A stretch of 64,000 nt of DNA, from contig JAUMVK010000007.1 in the NCBI GenBank assembly GCA_030530205.1, positions 56,366 to 120,365 of the forward strand, read 5' to 3'. Each line of letters starts with the position of its first letter. The stretch's first letter is position 1. This document shows, piece after piece, positions 26,474-36,023 of this stretch. Position numbers and translations under genes: made by a program. Source of the stretch: RGIG3701 sp030530205 (GTDB lineage Bacteria; Planctomycetota; Planctomycetia; Pirellulales; Thermoguttaceae). The notes under the pieces are model-generated. The model saw only the letters and a program-made list of their open reading frames with translations. It did not search any database and was not told the DNA's origin.

Positions 26474-28387
26474 TTACATCCACCGCTGCATCCACTTTTC
26501 CAGGAACATCAGTGACCAAAGGATCCCGCCGTAGCTCCCGGCGCCCTGTGTGTGTTCACTGAAAAGTTTTCGGGCCGTGTTAATATCGACCCACTGCGAG
26601 ATGGACGAGTTCGGACCGAGCACTTCATCCCGGAAAACCTCCTTCAGAGGCCCACGAAGCCACGTGTCCGTTGGAAGTTCAAACCCCTGTTTCGGGCGGC
26701 TCTTCATTTTCATCGGGAACTGCGGTTCAAACGACTTTCGAAGGATCCACTTGCCAAGTCCATCACGAATTTTCAGGTCGGAAGGAATTTGCCCCGCCAG
26801 TTCAAGGACTCTTGTGTCGAGGAACGGCGAGCGCACTTCCAGACCGCAGTTCATGGAGGCACGGTCCACTTTCACCATCGCCTCCGGAAGCCCCACGGAA
26901 ATCTCCGCCATCTGCATCCCGAGCAGCGTGTCACGCGGGTCAGCCTCATTAAACGCGGAAATATACTGATTTCCAACATCTGAGGGAACAAAATCCTTCG
27001 TCCGGAAAAGAGGCGCGAGCAGTTTTTTGCGCAAAGGCATACGGCAGAATGAAACGGAATTCGCATACGCTTCCGCTGCGGAAAGCGAAAGATTCGTCAG
27101 GGCCGTCTTCCAGCGGAAAATGCGCGGCATAAAGTCCAGTTTCGGGTAAATGGCCGCAAGAGGCGTGAAAATCAGATGACGCAGGAAGCCTGGAATCAGG
27201 CGGCGAATGCAGTCCTCTTTCATGTCGTGGATCTGACGCGCGTAGCCGGCGAAACATTCGTCGCCGCCATCTCCAGAGAAAACGACCGAAACGTGATGTG
27301 CCGCCAGACGGGAAACCAAAAGCATCGGGAGCGCCGAGGGATCCGAATACGGCTCGTCGTAGCACTCGACCAGATTTTTCAGTTCCTCTACAGCATCAGG
27401 CTCGACGATTTCCTGAAACATATCGGTCCCGAAACGATCGGAAATCAGTTCGGCATACTGCAGCTCATTGAATGCGCTTTCATTGAAACCAATGGAAAAC
27501 GTTGGGATGGACTCACACCCAAGGCGACTTTGCACCGCGACCACGATACTGGAATCCAGCCCGCCGGAAAGGAACGCGCCAGTACCGGGCAATTCGCCCT
27601 TCATCATCGTGACGGTTTCTATAAGCTGGTCCTGGATCCGCTCTTCCCACTCTTCAATCTTTACCGACTCATCCGGTTGAGGTGTAAATTTCCAGTACCG
27701 GAACGGCCCCAGAATGTTTTCAATGCCGCGGGGACCGAGCTGGAATTTCATCCAGGAACCATGCTGGACTTTCTTCACATGGCGGTAAATGGAACGTTCG
27801 CCAGGCACGCAGTTCATGATGAAGTAGTCTTCAATCGCGGTCGGATTAATTTCGCGCTTCACATTGCCGTGCGCCAAAATACCTTTGATCTCCGAAGCGA
27901 AAAGAAATTTTTCATCATCCTGATAATAATAAAGAGGTTTCTGACCAAGATGGTCTCGAACAAAAAAGAGCACATTTTCTACAGAATCCCAAACCACCGC
28001 AGCGAACTTGCCACGTATTTTGGGAAGCATCTGCTCTAATCCATACTCCGCGTACAGAAAAGCAAAAAGTTCGGTGTCCTCATCCGTTTGAAATTCAACA
28101 TCACGATCCTCAAGCTCCTCTCGAAGCTCGTCTGAATTATAAATCTCACCATCCAGAAGCACGATGAGCGTTTTTTCACCAAAATGATATTCGATCGGTG
28201 AATCGGCGTGTTCAAAAAGTGTCTCAGCCCAAAGGCAGGCACCGAGGCCCAAATTTCCCTTTACGAAATGCGCGTCACCATTTTTGCCGCGGTGTGTCAA
28301 GACGGCACCCATTTCACGGAGCGTCGCAGGCTCCACTGGGCGAGAGGCGTTTTCGTTACAATAAACTACACCAAAAATTGCGCTCAT
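26474..28387 (-). CDS. Asparagine synthetase-like amidotransferase lacking the catalytic cysteine
   Basis: A 637-residue AsnB-type protein. The N-terminal Ntn glutaminase fold is present (HRGKNGDAHF, LLDGEIYNSDEL), but the expected nucleophile Cys at position 2 is Ser (MSAIFGVV), and the oxyanion Asn of NGEIYN is Asp. The synthetase half has the intact ATP pyrophosphatase loop GAFLSGGLDSSIVVAVQ and FSGDGGDECFAGYARQ. It therefore probably activates a carboxylate with ATP but cannot use glutamine by the usual route; ammonia or another amine may be the acceptor, as in beta-lactam-synthetase-like relatives. It may act on an exported polymer or a small molecule. An acyltransferase gene lies upstream on the same strand, separated by a repeat. 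Confidence 0.86.
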   Translation of the reverse strand: MSAIFGVVYCNENASRPVEPATLREMGAVLTHRGKNGDAHFVKGNLGLGACLWAETLFEHADSPIEYHFGEKTLIVLLDGEIYNSDELREELEDRDVEFQTDEDTELFAFLYAEYGLEQMLPKIRGKFAAVVWDSVENVLFFVRDHLGQKPLYYYQDDEKFLFASEIKGILAHGNVKREINPTAIEDYFIMNCVPGERSIYRHVKKVQHGSWMKFQLGPRGIENILGPFRYWKFTPQPDESVKIEEWEERIQDQLIETVTMMKGELPGTGAFLSGGLDSSIVVAVQSRLGCESIPTFSIGFNESAFNELQYAELISDRFGTDMFQEIVEPDAVEELKNLVECYDEPYSDPSALPMLLVSRLAAHHVSVVFSGDGGDECFAGYARQIHDMKEDCIRRLIPGFLRHLIFTPLAAIYPKLDFMPRIFRWKTALTNLSLSAAEAYANSVSFCRMPLRKKLLAPLFRTKDFVPSDVGNQYISAFNEADPRDTLLGMQMAEISVGLPEAMVKVDRASMNCGLEVRSPFLDTRVLELAGQIPSDLKIRDGLGKWILRKSFEPQFPMKMKSRPKQGFELPTDTWLRGPLKEVFRDEVLGPNSSISQWVDINTARKLFSEHTQGAGSYGGILWSLMFLEKWMQRWM

Positions 28388-28554
28388 GGCAGGATCAAAG
28401 GTCCTTAAAAAAATCGACGTGCAAATAGCCTGTTATGGACTTTCAAACCGCAAACTCTTTCCTGAATGGAAAACCGAAAAAAGAAGGAACGAATAATAAA
28501 AAGAATTATGAGGGTTTGTGTCATGGGAAAAAACCAGTTTTTTCAGCCGCTTTC

Positions 28555-28591
28555 CTCATTATTCGTTATTCGTTATTCATTATTCATTCTT
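28555..28591. repeat. AT-rich ATTCGTT/ATTCATT tandem repeat
   Basis: Tandem units CATTATTCGTTATTCGTTATT then CATTATTCATTC in the gap between the acyltransferase and asparagine-synthetase-like genes. The rest of this 244-bp gap holds nothing else I can identify. Confidence 0.78.
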
Positions 28592-28631
28592 TTTCCGTTT
28601 CAAATATGAATGCGCTGTCCAATGTTCCGGG

Positions 28632-29261
28632 TTACTGAATAATTTCCTCTCCGTCAGGGTTTTTGTTATTACGAAAATTGACCACCTTCGCAGGCACGCC
28701 AACCGCGATCGCGTAGTCAGGTATGGATTCCAAAACAAGCGCACCCGCCCCGATAACGCAATGAGCGCCAACGTCTGCGAGTACAACCGCACGTTCACCG
28801 ATCCAGGAATCTTCACCGATCGTGACGCGGGGATATTCTCCTCCCTGCTCCCGAATCGGAACGTCTGTTCGATCAAAAAAATGCTGATTCGTGCCGTTCG
28901 CTATGGAAACTCCGCTCGCCAACAGCACGTCATCCCCGAGAGTTACGTCCCCGAGGATACAATACGGCCCAACGTAAACATTTTCACCGATTTCCGCCGT
29001 TGGGTGCGAGAAAATCGTCCCAAAACTGATGCAGGAGTTTTTGCCGCAGCGGGGAAGGACCCACTGCAAAAACGCAAGCCGAAAATACTCGCCGAGGATT
29101 CCCGGCATAATCGCCAAAAACTGTGTCAAATCAGCAAAAACGCGCTGCTTCGGCAAAAACAGACACATCAGTTTCATTAATATTATAGTCGGAAAAATTC
29201 CAAATGCCGCAAAAAATCGGAAAATTCTTTTCATTTTAGCTAAATATTTGAAATTTTTCAA
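28632..29261 (-). CDS. Left-handed beta-helix acyltransferase (LbetaH, serine acetyltransferase-like)
   Basis: A 209-residue protein. The first about 75 residues contain a hydrophobic helix (FFAAFGIFPTIILMKLMCLF), suggesting membrane association. From about 80 there are hexapeptide repeats: AEIGENVYVGPYCILGDVTLGDDVLLASG, and VTIGEDSWIGERAVVLADVGAHCVIGAG, followed by IPDYAIAVGVPAKVV, the standard C-terminal signature of O-acetyltransferases. The likely substrate is a sugar or lipid-linked saccharide, with acetyl-CoA as donor. The ATG is nine bases after the stop of the large lipoprotein gene, so the two are probably one transcript. Confidence 0.85.
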   Translation of the reverse strand: MKNFKYLAKMKRIFRFFAAFGIFPTIILMKLMCLFLPKQRVFADLTQFLAIMPGILGEYFRLAFLQWVLPRCGKNSCISFGTIFSHPTAEIGENVYVGPYCILGDVTLGDDVLLASGVSIANGTNQHFFDRTDVPIREQGGEYPRVTIGEDSWIGERAVVLADVGAHCVIGAGALVLESIPDYAIAVGVPAKVVNFRNNKNPDGEEIIQ

Positions 29262-29270
29262 CTTTCTGGA

Positions 29271-31904
29271 CTACTCGTCGGACTCGTCTTCCTCCGGGTA
29301 AGATTCCTCATCATCGCTGAGCCTGGAAACGTGTTCGCCGGTCAAATCGTCCATTTCCATCACAAGGACGTAAATCGAAAATGCCTCAGCGCCTTTTCGA
29401 GGCTGCTCATCTTCACGGCTGGAAATGGTCTGAGTTGAACCTTTTGGCGGAGCGATCAAAATGTCGATCGATTCGCAATGGCCGGTGTCTTCGTTCACTT
29501 CAAATTTTTCAAGCCAGGTCGCGTTGGAAATCGAGTTTTGATTGTTCAACCCGCCATTTTTTCCGCCCAGCTTGCCGCGTTCCAAAAGACGCGGGGTCTT
29601 TGATTTGTAAGCGGAAATCAGCTTCGCAAGCTGGTTTGTACAACGCAGTTCGATGAACGTAATTTTCAATCCGCTGGAGGAAGCGACTGGAGGCATTTCC
29701 GGATCAGAATTTGTATAAACGGCCACGACGTCTATCCCGTTCAGGGGCTGAAATTTCTGTCGCAGCTCATCGGAAAGCTTCGGTTCCTCCGCCTTGGGAA
29801 GTTTCGGGTTCAAAATACGGTCAATCTCCCGCACGTCTTTTTCGGCTTTCGCAGCATTAGAAAATTTCCAGCACGACTGGCAAACCATATTATAAGCCTG
29901 ATCCATCCAGGCGGTTCCGACCTCGATTTTCTTTTCACGCATCAGAACACCCTTGGATTTTTCGCGTTCTTTCACGACGTGCTTGGGTTTGTTCTTGCCA
30001 GGGCGAACATTCAGGGGTTTCTTCTCTTTTTCTTTCGGCGCAACACGACGATCCAGTGACTTCACGACCATCAGGAAACCCGGCTCTGTTTCAACTTTAT
30101 CGAAAAGAACCTGCCGGAAAGGCTCCGGGCCGAGCAGCCACGCTTTGTCCAGTAAACCGTAAACCTGCTTGCGATTTTCAATACATGGGATCGTCAGGTA
30201 CATCTCAAGGGTGCTAAGTCCGTCTTTATCGAGGGTCGGGATGCGCAGACGTTCATTGGAACCCAAGTCAGGCATATTAGCGATACTTTCCGCAACCAGT
30301 CCACCGAATGATTCTTCCAGCCGGGTCAACAGCAGGCTACGCATCTCAGGACTCCAGACCTCTTTTTCCAGAGCGGAACACTCTTCCGGATTCATCATCA
30401 ATTCCACCAGCGGCTGAAGCTGCACCGCTTGACTTTGGAGGCCATTCGTTCGATTCTGCGGCTGCGTCACTTGCGCTTTTTTGCTCAAAAGGGAAACAGG
30501 AACCTGAGCGGAAGAGGCAGGAGCGCCCGCCTTCTGTTCCGCCTCGCGCTGTTTTTGTCTCTCTGAAGCCAAAAGGGCCGCTTTTGCCTGAACCGCTTTT
30601 TTGTAATCTTCCAGAGTTTTTTCATCAATGAATTTAAAATGATTCTGGGTCAACGCCTTGCAGCTCTTGAGCAGGTTTTCTTCAATGGTGGTTTTCCATT
30701 TTTCATCCAGGTCAGGCTGTTTGTAAATCAAAATATGCGCGATTGCGTTTGCGAAATCACGCCTCATAATGAACTTTTCGAGAACTTCATTCAGGAGGAA
30801 AGTCTGTTCCGCTTCCGTATCTGCGGCGGCCAATACTTCCTGACTTGTAATTTCACTGGCGATTCTGGCACGGAAATTCGCAGACGAAAATGGGCAGAAT
30901 TTGGCCAAAACCTGTTTCTGAACATCCAATGGCGTAAACTGGGGCATATTTCCGTTTCCGCCAACGAATCGGAATTGGACCCACTTCTCCGGCGAGATTT
31001 CAATCGGCTGATGGTTCCCACGCATCGCGTTCATCGAATTCTGGTTTTGAATGGGGTTTCCATTTTCGTCCACATCGACTGGTTCGACCTCCGGCGGTTC
31101 CACCTCAGCATACTCGGCGGCCAGAGTTACACCCTTTTCAGGGATCAAAAGGAAAGCAAGCAGGAAATCTTCTTCCTCTTTTGTAATTTTGCCACTTTGA
31201 GCTTTTTCAGCATACCCAACGAGTGAGGTATCCAACGCGGATTTATTATCATCCGTTACAATCGCACCGGCAAGGAGAGCAGCAACCGCCCTTTTGGCGT
31301 TATCGCACGTATTTGCAGAAAGAGCCTCGAAAATTTGACGGACCTGCGCCTGGGTTAGTTGATAAAACTCAAGGATATTTGGCTGAGCCGGAGGGTTGGA
31401 ACGGTTCGCATTTCTGCCATTCTCGTCACCTTCCTTGAATTTTTCCTCTTCTGCCCGCAGTTTTTCCTCCAGAGCCAAAGCAGCAGGAATTCTCGATTGC
31501 GCAAACTGGATCAGGAGTCTCGCCGCATCGTCTGCCGTATCGGGATTATTCAAACGAGTAATAAGCTCCTGAATCGTCGTGTCGTAGAGGTCCTTTTGAG
31601 CCTGACGAATATAAAAAATTTCCTTTTCGGTCCAAAGCGAGCTGCTTGCGGGAAGAGTCACTTCAGGAATACGCAGTTCGTCCGGAAGCGTGTTAGCAGG
31701 TTCTTCCACGGGTTTCTTTTTCTTTATTTTCTTGATTTTCTTTTTTTCCGGCGCAGGGGCTTCAGGAGCCGGAGCCTGCTGAGTCTGCTCGGGCATTGGG
31801 GCAGGCTGCGGAGAAACTTTCTTTTTCTTGCCGCCACAGCCAGAGACGAAGAGCATCAGGCAGACGCTCATGAAAACCATAAAAAATCTTACTTTAAATC
31901 TCAT
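29271..31904 (-). CDS. Large lipoprotein of unknown function
   Basis: An 877-residue protein with a lipoprotein signal: hydrophobic helix then LFVSGCGG, Cys about 23. Directly after the Cys lies KKKK, followed by a Pro/Gln/Ala segment and a lysine tract (KKKIKKIKKKKP), which could thread through or bind envelope polymers. The mature region is mostly helical, with repeated Ala/Leu/Glu-rich stretches and no recognised enzyme motif. The last 20 residues are very acidic. I see no close family from memory; large lipoproteins of this kind are frequent in planctomycetes. It is upstream of and close to the acyltransferase gene, and downstream of another lipoprotein gene. Confidence 0.75.
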   Translation of the reverse strand: MRFKVRFFMVFMSVCLMLFVSGCGGKKKKVSPQPAPMPEQTQQAPAPEAPAPEKKKIKKIKKKKPVEEPANTLPDELRIPEVTLPASSSLWTEKEIFYIRQAQKDLYDTTIQELITRLNNPDTADDAARLLIQFAQSRIPAALALEEKLRAEEEKFKEGDENGRNANRSNPPAQPNILEFYQLTQAQVRQIFEALSANTCDNAKRAVAALLAGAIVTDDNKSALDTSLVGYAEKAQSGKITKEEEDFLLAFLLIPEKGVTLAAEYAEVEPPEVEPVDVDENGNPIQNQNSMNAMRGNHQPIEISPEKWVQFRFVGGNGNMPQFTPLDVQKQVLAKFCPFSSANFRARIASEITSQEVLAAADTEAEQTFLLNEVLEKFIMRRDFANAIAHILIYKQPDLDEKWKTTIEENLLKSCKALTQNHFKFIDEKTLEDYKKAVQAKAALLASERQKQREAEQKAGAPASSAQVPVSLLSKKAQVTQPQNRTNGLQSQAVQLQPLVELMMNPEECSALEKEVWSPEMRSLLLTRLEESFGGLVAESIANMPDLGSNERLRIPTLDKDGLSTLEMYLTIPCIENRKQVYGLLDKAWLLGPEPFRQVLFDKVETEPGFLMVVKSLDRRVAPKEKEKKPLNVRPGKNKPKHVVKEREKSKGVLMREKKIEVGTAWMDQAYNMVCQSCWKFSNAAKAEKDVREIDRILNPKLPKAEEPKLSDELRQKFQPLNGIDVVAVYTNSDPEMPPVASSSGLKITFIELRCTNQLAKLISAYKSKTPRLLERGKLGGKNGGLNNQNSISNATWLEKFEVNEDTGHCESIDILIAPPKGSTQTISSREDEQPRKGAEAFSIYVLVMEMDDLTGEHVSRLSDDEESYPEEDESDE

Positions 31905-32047
31905 GGAATATCCTGCTTATAATTTTATTTTTAGTGATTTTGTTCGGAGGTCTCCCAAACACTCCCAGACAAGAAAAATATTTCCTATTAATAGTATAAC
32001 ATGTGTATTTTTTGAAACAAGACGCCCTACCGGAATTTTGCAACAAA

Positions 32048-32080
32048 AAAAGCCAAAATTTTGGAAAATTTTGACTTTTT
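32048..32080 (-). terminator. Intrinsic terminator of the small lipoprotein gene
   Basis: AGCCAAAATTTT and AAAATTTTGACT form an imperfect stem with a T-run on the minus strand, about 70 bases past the stop. Confidence 0.75.
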
Positions 32081-32150
32081 TTTAAAATTTGTGAGATTTA
32101 AAGGAAATATCGATTTATTATTTCGGAATTTTACCCGACATTTCTCCCAT

Positions 32151-32906
32151 TCAATATGCAGGCTTTGATGGTGTTGATGGTGTATTTGGGTACTGCGGGT
32201 TAATGTTTCCAGGCATAAATAAAACTTTCGGTTGTGCCGGGGCGGGGGCGGGGGACGGAGCTGGAAGCTCGGCAGAAGCCTGAACCGTGTTCCCGTCAAG
32301 AGTTCCCGGAAGCTCCATCATCGCGTCACCCGCTTGAGGGGCAGGCGGAACAGCGCCAGCAGGTCCTGCAGGTGGAAGCGTTGCCACAGGAGAAACATTA
32401 CCCGGAAGATCATCAATGGAATCCGGAAGTTCATCCCCGGACAAATCCAAGCCTGGATTAGGCGCCAACGCTAAACTTTGCTGGGACGATTCCGCAGCAA
32501 CAGTCTGATCGTTCACGTTTTGGGCAATTCGTTCTGAAGGGACAGGCGCAGAGGCTTCCGGTGCCGGAGGCAGCGCTCCTGTAGCCCATTCAGGTGTTTT
32601 CCTGCCTTCAAATTCATTCAGTTTTGCGATTTCCTGTGGGTCTGGCCGAAGTGTTGGATCATTGTCGTTTGCACGAATAGCCGCTGTTGGATTATGGCCT
32701 TTCAGACGATCGTGAGCCAGATTTGCAGTACTCTCCGCACTGGCTTTTTCAGCGGGAGGAATCACTTTCTCATCTTTGGAATGAGGCGTGAGTTTAACCG
32801 TTGGAATGCTCCAGTCGGTGATCTTCTTTTTTCCTTCCGTTCTGCAACCGGGGAAAGCCCAAAGACTTCCAATTAAAACAAAAATGATTAAAAGTCTGAT
32901 ATTCAT
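32151..32906 (-). CDS. Proline-rich lipoprotein of unknown function
   Basis: 251 residues from the start chosen at 32906, which gives MNIRLLIIFVLIGSLWAFPGC, a lipoprotein-like signal with Cys at 21, and places AGAGG upstream; an in-frame ATG 12 codons earlier gives a worse signal. The mature part has no recognisable fold. It is rich in Pro, Ala, Glu and Asn with PAPAPAQP-like runs and is probably extended across the periplasm. Nothing indicates catalysis. It lies between two other large envelope genes on the same strand. Confidence 0.7.
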   Translation of the reverse strand: MNIRLLIIFVLIGSLWAFPGCRTEGKKKITDWSIPTVKLTPHSKDEKVIPPAEKASAESTANLAHDRLKGHNPTAAIRANDNDPTLRPDPQEIAKLNEFEGRKTPEWATGALPPAPEASAPVPSERIAQNVNDQTVAAESSQQSLALAPNPGLDLSGDELPDSIDDLPGNVSPVATLPPAGPAGAVPPAPQAGDAMMELPGTLDGNTVQASAELPAPSPAPAPAQPKVLFMPGNINPQYPNTPSTPSKPAY

Positions 32907-33051
32907 AAATTTAAAAGCCTCTTGGGAAGGCAATTGGTCCATGGATTTCCAAACTTCATTTTAGCATTTTTTCAAAACTGAAGAAAGAGCAATTTCCCTC
33001 TAAAAATAAAGTTTTACTAAAATTGGAAGTTTTTCAGGCGATCCATGAAAC

Positions 33052-33086
33052 ACTTCAATCCTCAAAATATGTTTGAGGATTGAAGT
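33052..33086 (-). terminator. Perfect 15-bp inverted repeat after the large membrane protein gene
   Basis: ACTTCAATCCTCAAA and TTTGAGGATTGAAGT, five-base loop, ten bases past the stop. The tail is GTGTTTC, so it is not a textbook T-run. Confidence 0.6.
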
Positions 33087-33096
33087 ATTCTGTATT

Positions 33097-35757
33097 TCAC
33101 GAACCAAAATTACTCGTTGATTTACTCATCGGAAGCGGCATTGCCTTTTTTCGGTTCTGAGGAATATCTACCGGCGCTTTCGATGAACGGTTCTGATTTG
33201 AGTAAAAGACCGGATCCGCAACGTTCGGCACCGGATTTCCAAAGCTGTCCGGTATGTTCGTCAAAGGCGCGACCGAAATGGGTTCCGAAGCCTCGGGCAT
33301 CTTTGACTCCTCTTCATCATTCTTCGGTTCTTCCGGAACGATTGGGGCAATTTCCGCGACTTTCTTCACCGGAATGCTCTTCACGACCGGCTTGACGGGT
33401 TCCGCCTGATTCCCGACCGGCGCAGCCACAGACTCCTGAACGGCTGGTGTCGGTTCCTCCAATCCAAGGTTGGGATTGTAGGTCGGGATATTTTCCGTAA
33501 CGTCCAGCTGGTTGACCTCCAGGTGGGCCAAATCCATCGGGACGATTTCCACTTCAGCTTCCTGCGTGGGGCCCGACTGGAGATTTCTGAAAAAGTCCGT
33601 TCTTTCCGAACAGGCGATTATTTCTTCGTAATACGGTTCAAGCAGGCCGTTGAAAGCCGTTTCCTCATTTTTAAGACGTTCAAAAATGGATGAAACGATT
33701 TCCTCGCGGGCATGCAAATGAATTTTCTGAAGGGCGGCGCTCCAGGCAGGAAGGATTTCCTGAACGACCGAGCTAAAGCATTCAACTTTGGGTGCGTTCC
33801 GTGACCCGGAAATGTCCGCAGTCACGAGGAGTTTCGGAAAGGTCTTTCCCTCCAACTGAGAGTAAAGAATTCCAGCCAGTTCCGCTTCCTTTTTTGGAGA
33901 CTCAAATGAAACCTGGTTCATTTCCATCATGATCTTTCCCTGAATTTCGTCCCCAAAAAGGGTCAGATCAAGGACCAAAACACATCTCTGCGCCTGAGTG
34001 TACAGCGGAAGGGCCGCATGGTCACCCAGAACCATCGAATCGTAAACAAGCGGAATACGGGCTGAAATCTTGCGAAGTTCCATACCTGTCTTTTCGCTGT
34101 ACCCGGTAACGATGAACGCATCTTTGAGCATTTCTTCAGGGATATTCTGGGAAGCAAGGCGCAAGCTGCCGCTGTAGGAAACCTCACTTTCAGGATCAAT
34201 CGCGGATTCCCACTTGGAATCAAAATCGAATTCCTGACCAAAAAGCTCGATCACACCATCCGCTTTCAAGTACTTGACAGGCCGGGCGTTTTTGGGCAAA
34301 ATCACCATTTCAGCCATTTGCGAGAGGGCTTTCCCCCAATTGATCGACTCTTCCAGCCTCTTTTCCACAGTACTCTTGAAAAGGTACTCCGTAAGACTGT
34401 CCGCTGTCGGAGCGGCATAGTGCAGTATGGTCGAAAACGCTTTCCCGTCCAGCGCGATTTTCTCGGGCATCTGCGCCAACTCTTTCGCGACCGACCGGTT
34501 CAGTTCCATCCAGCTTTTCTGAATGATCGTAGATTCTTTGCGCAATTCTCCCATTCGCTCCAGCTCAGCGAGGATCTCCGGGTTCTTGACACTGGCGGAT
34601 TTCAGCACTTCGGCATTCAGTTCATCGACCTGAAGCTCTGGAAATTCCTTGAGCTTCTTTTCAATTTCGGTCACTTCCTCATCAATGGCTTTAACCTTGT
34701 CTGAAATGTCCTGGTAGATCGGAATATACTTTGCTTTAACCGAATCCAAATGACGAACCGATTCCAGCGATTCACCCTGTTTCCCCAGAATATTTTTAAT
34801 TTCATCGGAAAACAGCGGCGCGATCGGAGCGGGACGCCAGGCGTTCTGGTACTCCAAAGTATGAAGGTTCGGGAAAACGACCCCTTTCATATTCGCGGTT
34901 TGCATCGTGATGTTCCGGAAAATCTGCGGAAGCGGCGCAAGTATCACGTCCATTTCCTGAACGGAAAAACTGGAATCAGAATCCTGCGGAGCCAAACTGG
35001 CCTGCAGCATTTTGAGCGTCAGTTCGCTGTTCGTAAACGGAGCGCGGCCTTTGTCACACGATTCATACGTCACTTTTCCACGGGTAGTCCGCTGGAACTC
35101 TCTCACAAGCCGTTTCTCGATCGGATTGTTCATATTCCCTATGACTAAAATGATTCCCAACCCAATCAAAAGCCCCAAAACTCCTTCAAATACTATCCAT
35201 AAAAACGAGGTATGGCTTTCTGGAGTTTGAGAAGCGAAAGAAGCTGAAATCACCGGCTCCTCAACCTTTTCAGGAAGCGATTCTTTCGTTTCCTGAACAG
35301 GTTCGCTTTCACTCTTTTCTTTTTCAGGCTCAGCTTTCTCCCTCGATTCAGTGGTTTCTTCGCAAGGTTCCTGGTCCAAATCTTCTACGATCGGAATCTC
35401 TGGAAAGGGTTCAGCAAAAGTCTTCAGAAAATCATCTTCCGGAACAACTTCTTCCTCTAACGATTTCAGAAAAGCCTCTGAATCAGGTTTAACCAAAGCC
35501 GTAGGACGCTGAGGGTTCCTTTTTTTGAGCTGATCCAGAAGATCGCTCAAGTCACCGGTTCGTTTACGGGAGGTCTTTGAGGCAGAAAGGAGTCTTTCCG
35601 ACCTGCTTGCCGAACGGCCTCCTGAGGAGAACGACGGCTTCTTCTGAAATTCCGCAAACAAAGAATCTATTCTGCTTGAATCCATCTTTTGAAAGTATTG
35701 AATGGAATCGCGTTCGTTCGATTTTGAATGAAGATTTCCAGCCATCATTACCACCAT
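33097..35757 (-). CDS. Large single-span membrane protein, AsmA/TIGR03545-like
   Basis: 886 residues. Residues 1 to about 185 are charged, disordered and Glu-rich, probably cytosolic. One membrane helix follows (FLWIVFEGVLGLLIGLGIIL, about 188-210). The large remainder should face the periplasm: beta-rich segments that recall AsmA-type repeats (SELTLKMLQASLAPQ, MKGVVFPNLHTLEY), a coiled coil (about 315-410, with VKAIDEEVTEIEKKLKEF), more beta structure, and a Pro/Glu-rich disordered tail of about 150 residues. The coiled-coil/AsmA-like layout resembles the family TIGR03545, but I give that low confidence. The exact start is uncertain among three close ATGs. Such proteins are often linked to outer-membrane lipid transport or envelope integrity. 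Confidence 0.7.
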   Translation of the reverse strand: MVVMMAGNLHSKSNERDSIQYFQKMDSSRIDSLFAEFQKKPSFSSGGRSASRSERLLSASKTSRKRTGDLSDLLDQLKKRNPQRPTALVKPDSEAFLKSLEEEVVPEDDFLKTFAEPFPEIPIVEDLDQEPCEETTESREKAEPEKEKSESEPVQETKESLPEKVEEPVISASFASQTPESHTSFLWIVFEGVLGLLIGLGIILVIGNMNNPIEKRLVREFQRTTRGKVTYESCDKGRAPFTNSELTLKMLQASLAPQDSDSSFSVQEMDVILAPLPQIFRNITMQTANMKGVVFPNLHTLEYQNAWRPAPIAPLFSDEIKNILGKQGESLESVRHLDSVKAKYIPIYQDISDKVKAIDEEVTEIEKKLKEFPELQVDELNAEVLKSASVKNPEILAELERMGELRKESTIIQKSWMELNRSVAKELAQMPEKIALDGKAFSTILHYAAPTADSLTEYLFKSTVEKRLEESINWGKALSQMAEMVILPKNARPVKYLKADGVIELFGQEFDFDSKWESAIDPESEVSYSGSLRLASQNIPEEMLKDAFIVTGYSEKTGMELRKISARIPLVYDSMVLGDHAALPLYTQAQRCVLVLDLTLFGDEIQGKIMMEMNQVSFESPKKEAELAGILYSQLEGKTFPKLLVTADISGSRNAPKVECFSSVVQEILPAWSAALQKIHLHAREEIVSSIFERLKNEETAFNGLLEPYYEEIIACSERTDFFRNLQSGPTQEAEVEIVPMDLAHLEVNQLDVTENIPTYNPNLGLEEPTPAVQESVAAPVGNQAEPVKPVVKSIPVKKVAEIAPIVPEEPKNDEEESKMPEASEPISVAPLTNIPDSFGNPVPNVADPVFYSNQNRSSKAPVDIPQNRKKAMPLPMSKSTSNFGS

Positions 35758-35948
35758 TTTTCTTCAATGTGATGTTTTCTTGATGCTCTCAAGAAATTAC
35801 ACCACCGCTACAATCGTTATAATCCTTAAATTTTATCGTCCTTTCCCAGAGTGATTCTTGAATTTTTGTAAGAATTTTTTGGAAGAGCGCAAAGAAAACG
35901 CTTTCAGACTGTTGATTATGCCTCAAATTTAAATTGTTTGAAAGAAAC

Positions 35949-35990
35949 GGGGAGAAAACGGGAATGAACTCTCAAAAGTATTTTCTCCCC
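35949..35990 (-). terminator. Intrinsic terminator downstream of hemB
   Basis: GGGGAGAAAA pairs with TTTTCTCCCC; the minus-strand tail is GTTTCTTTC, about 35 bases past the hemB stop. Confidence 0.6.
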
Positions 35991-36023
35991 TAAAATTTCA
36001 TGACGATTTCGTCCCAAGTTTTT

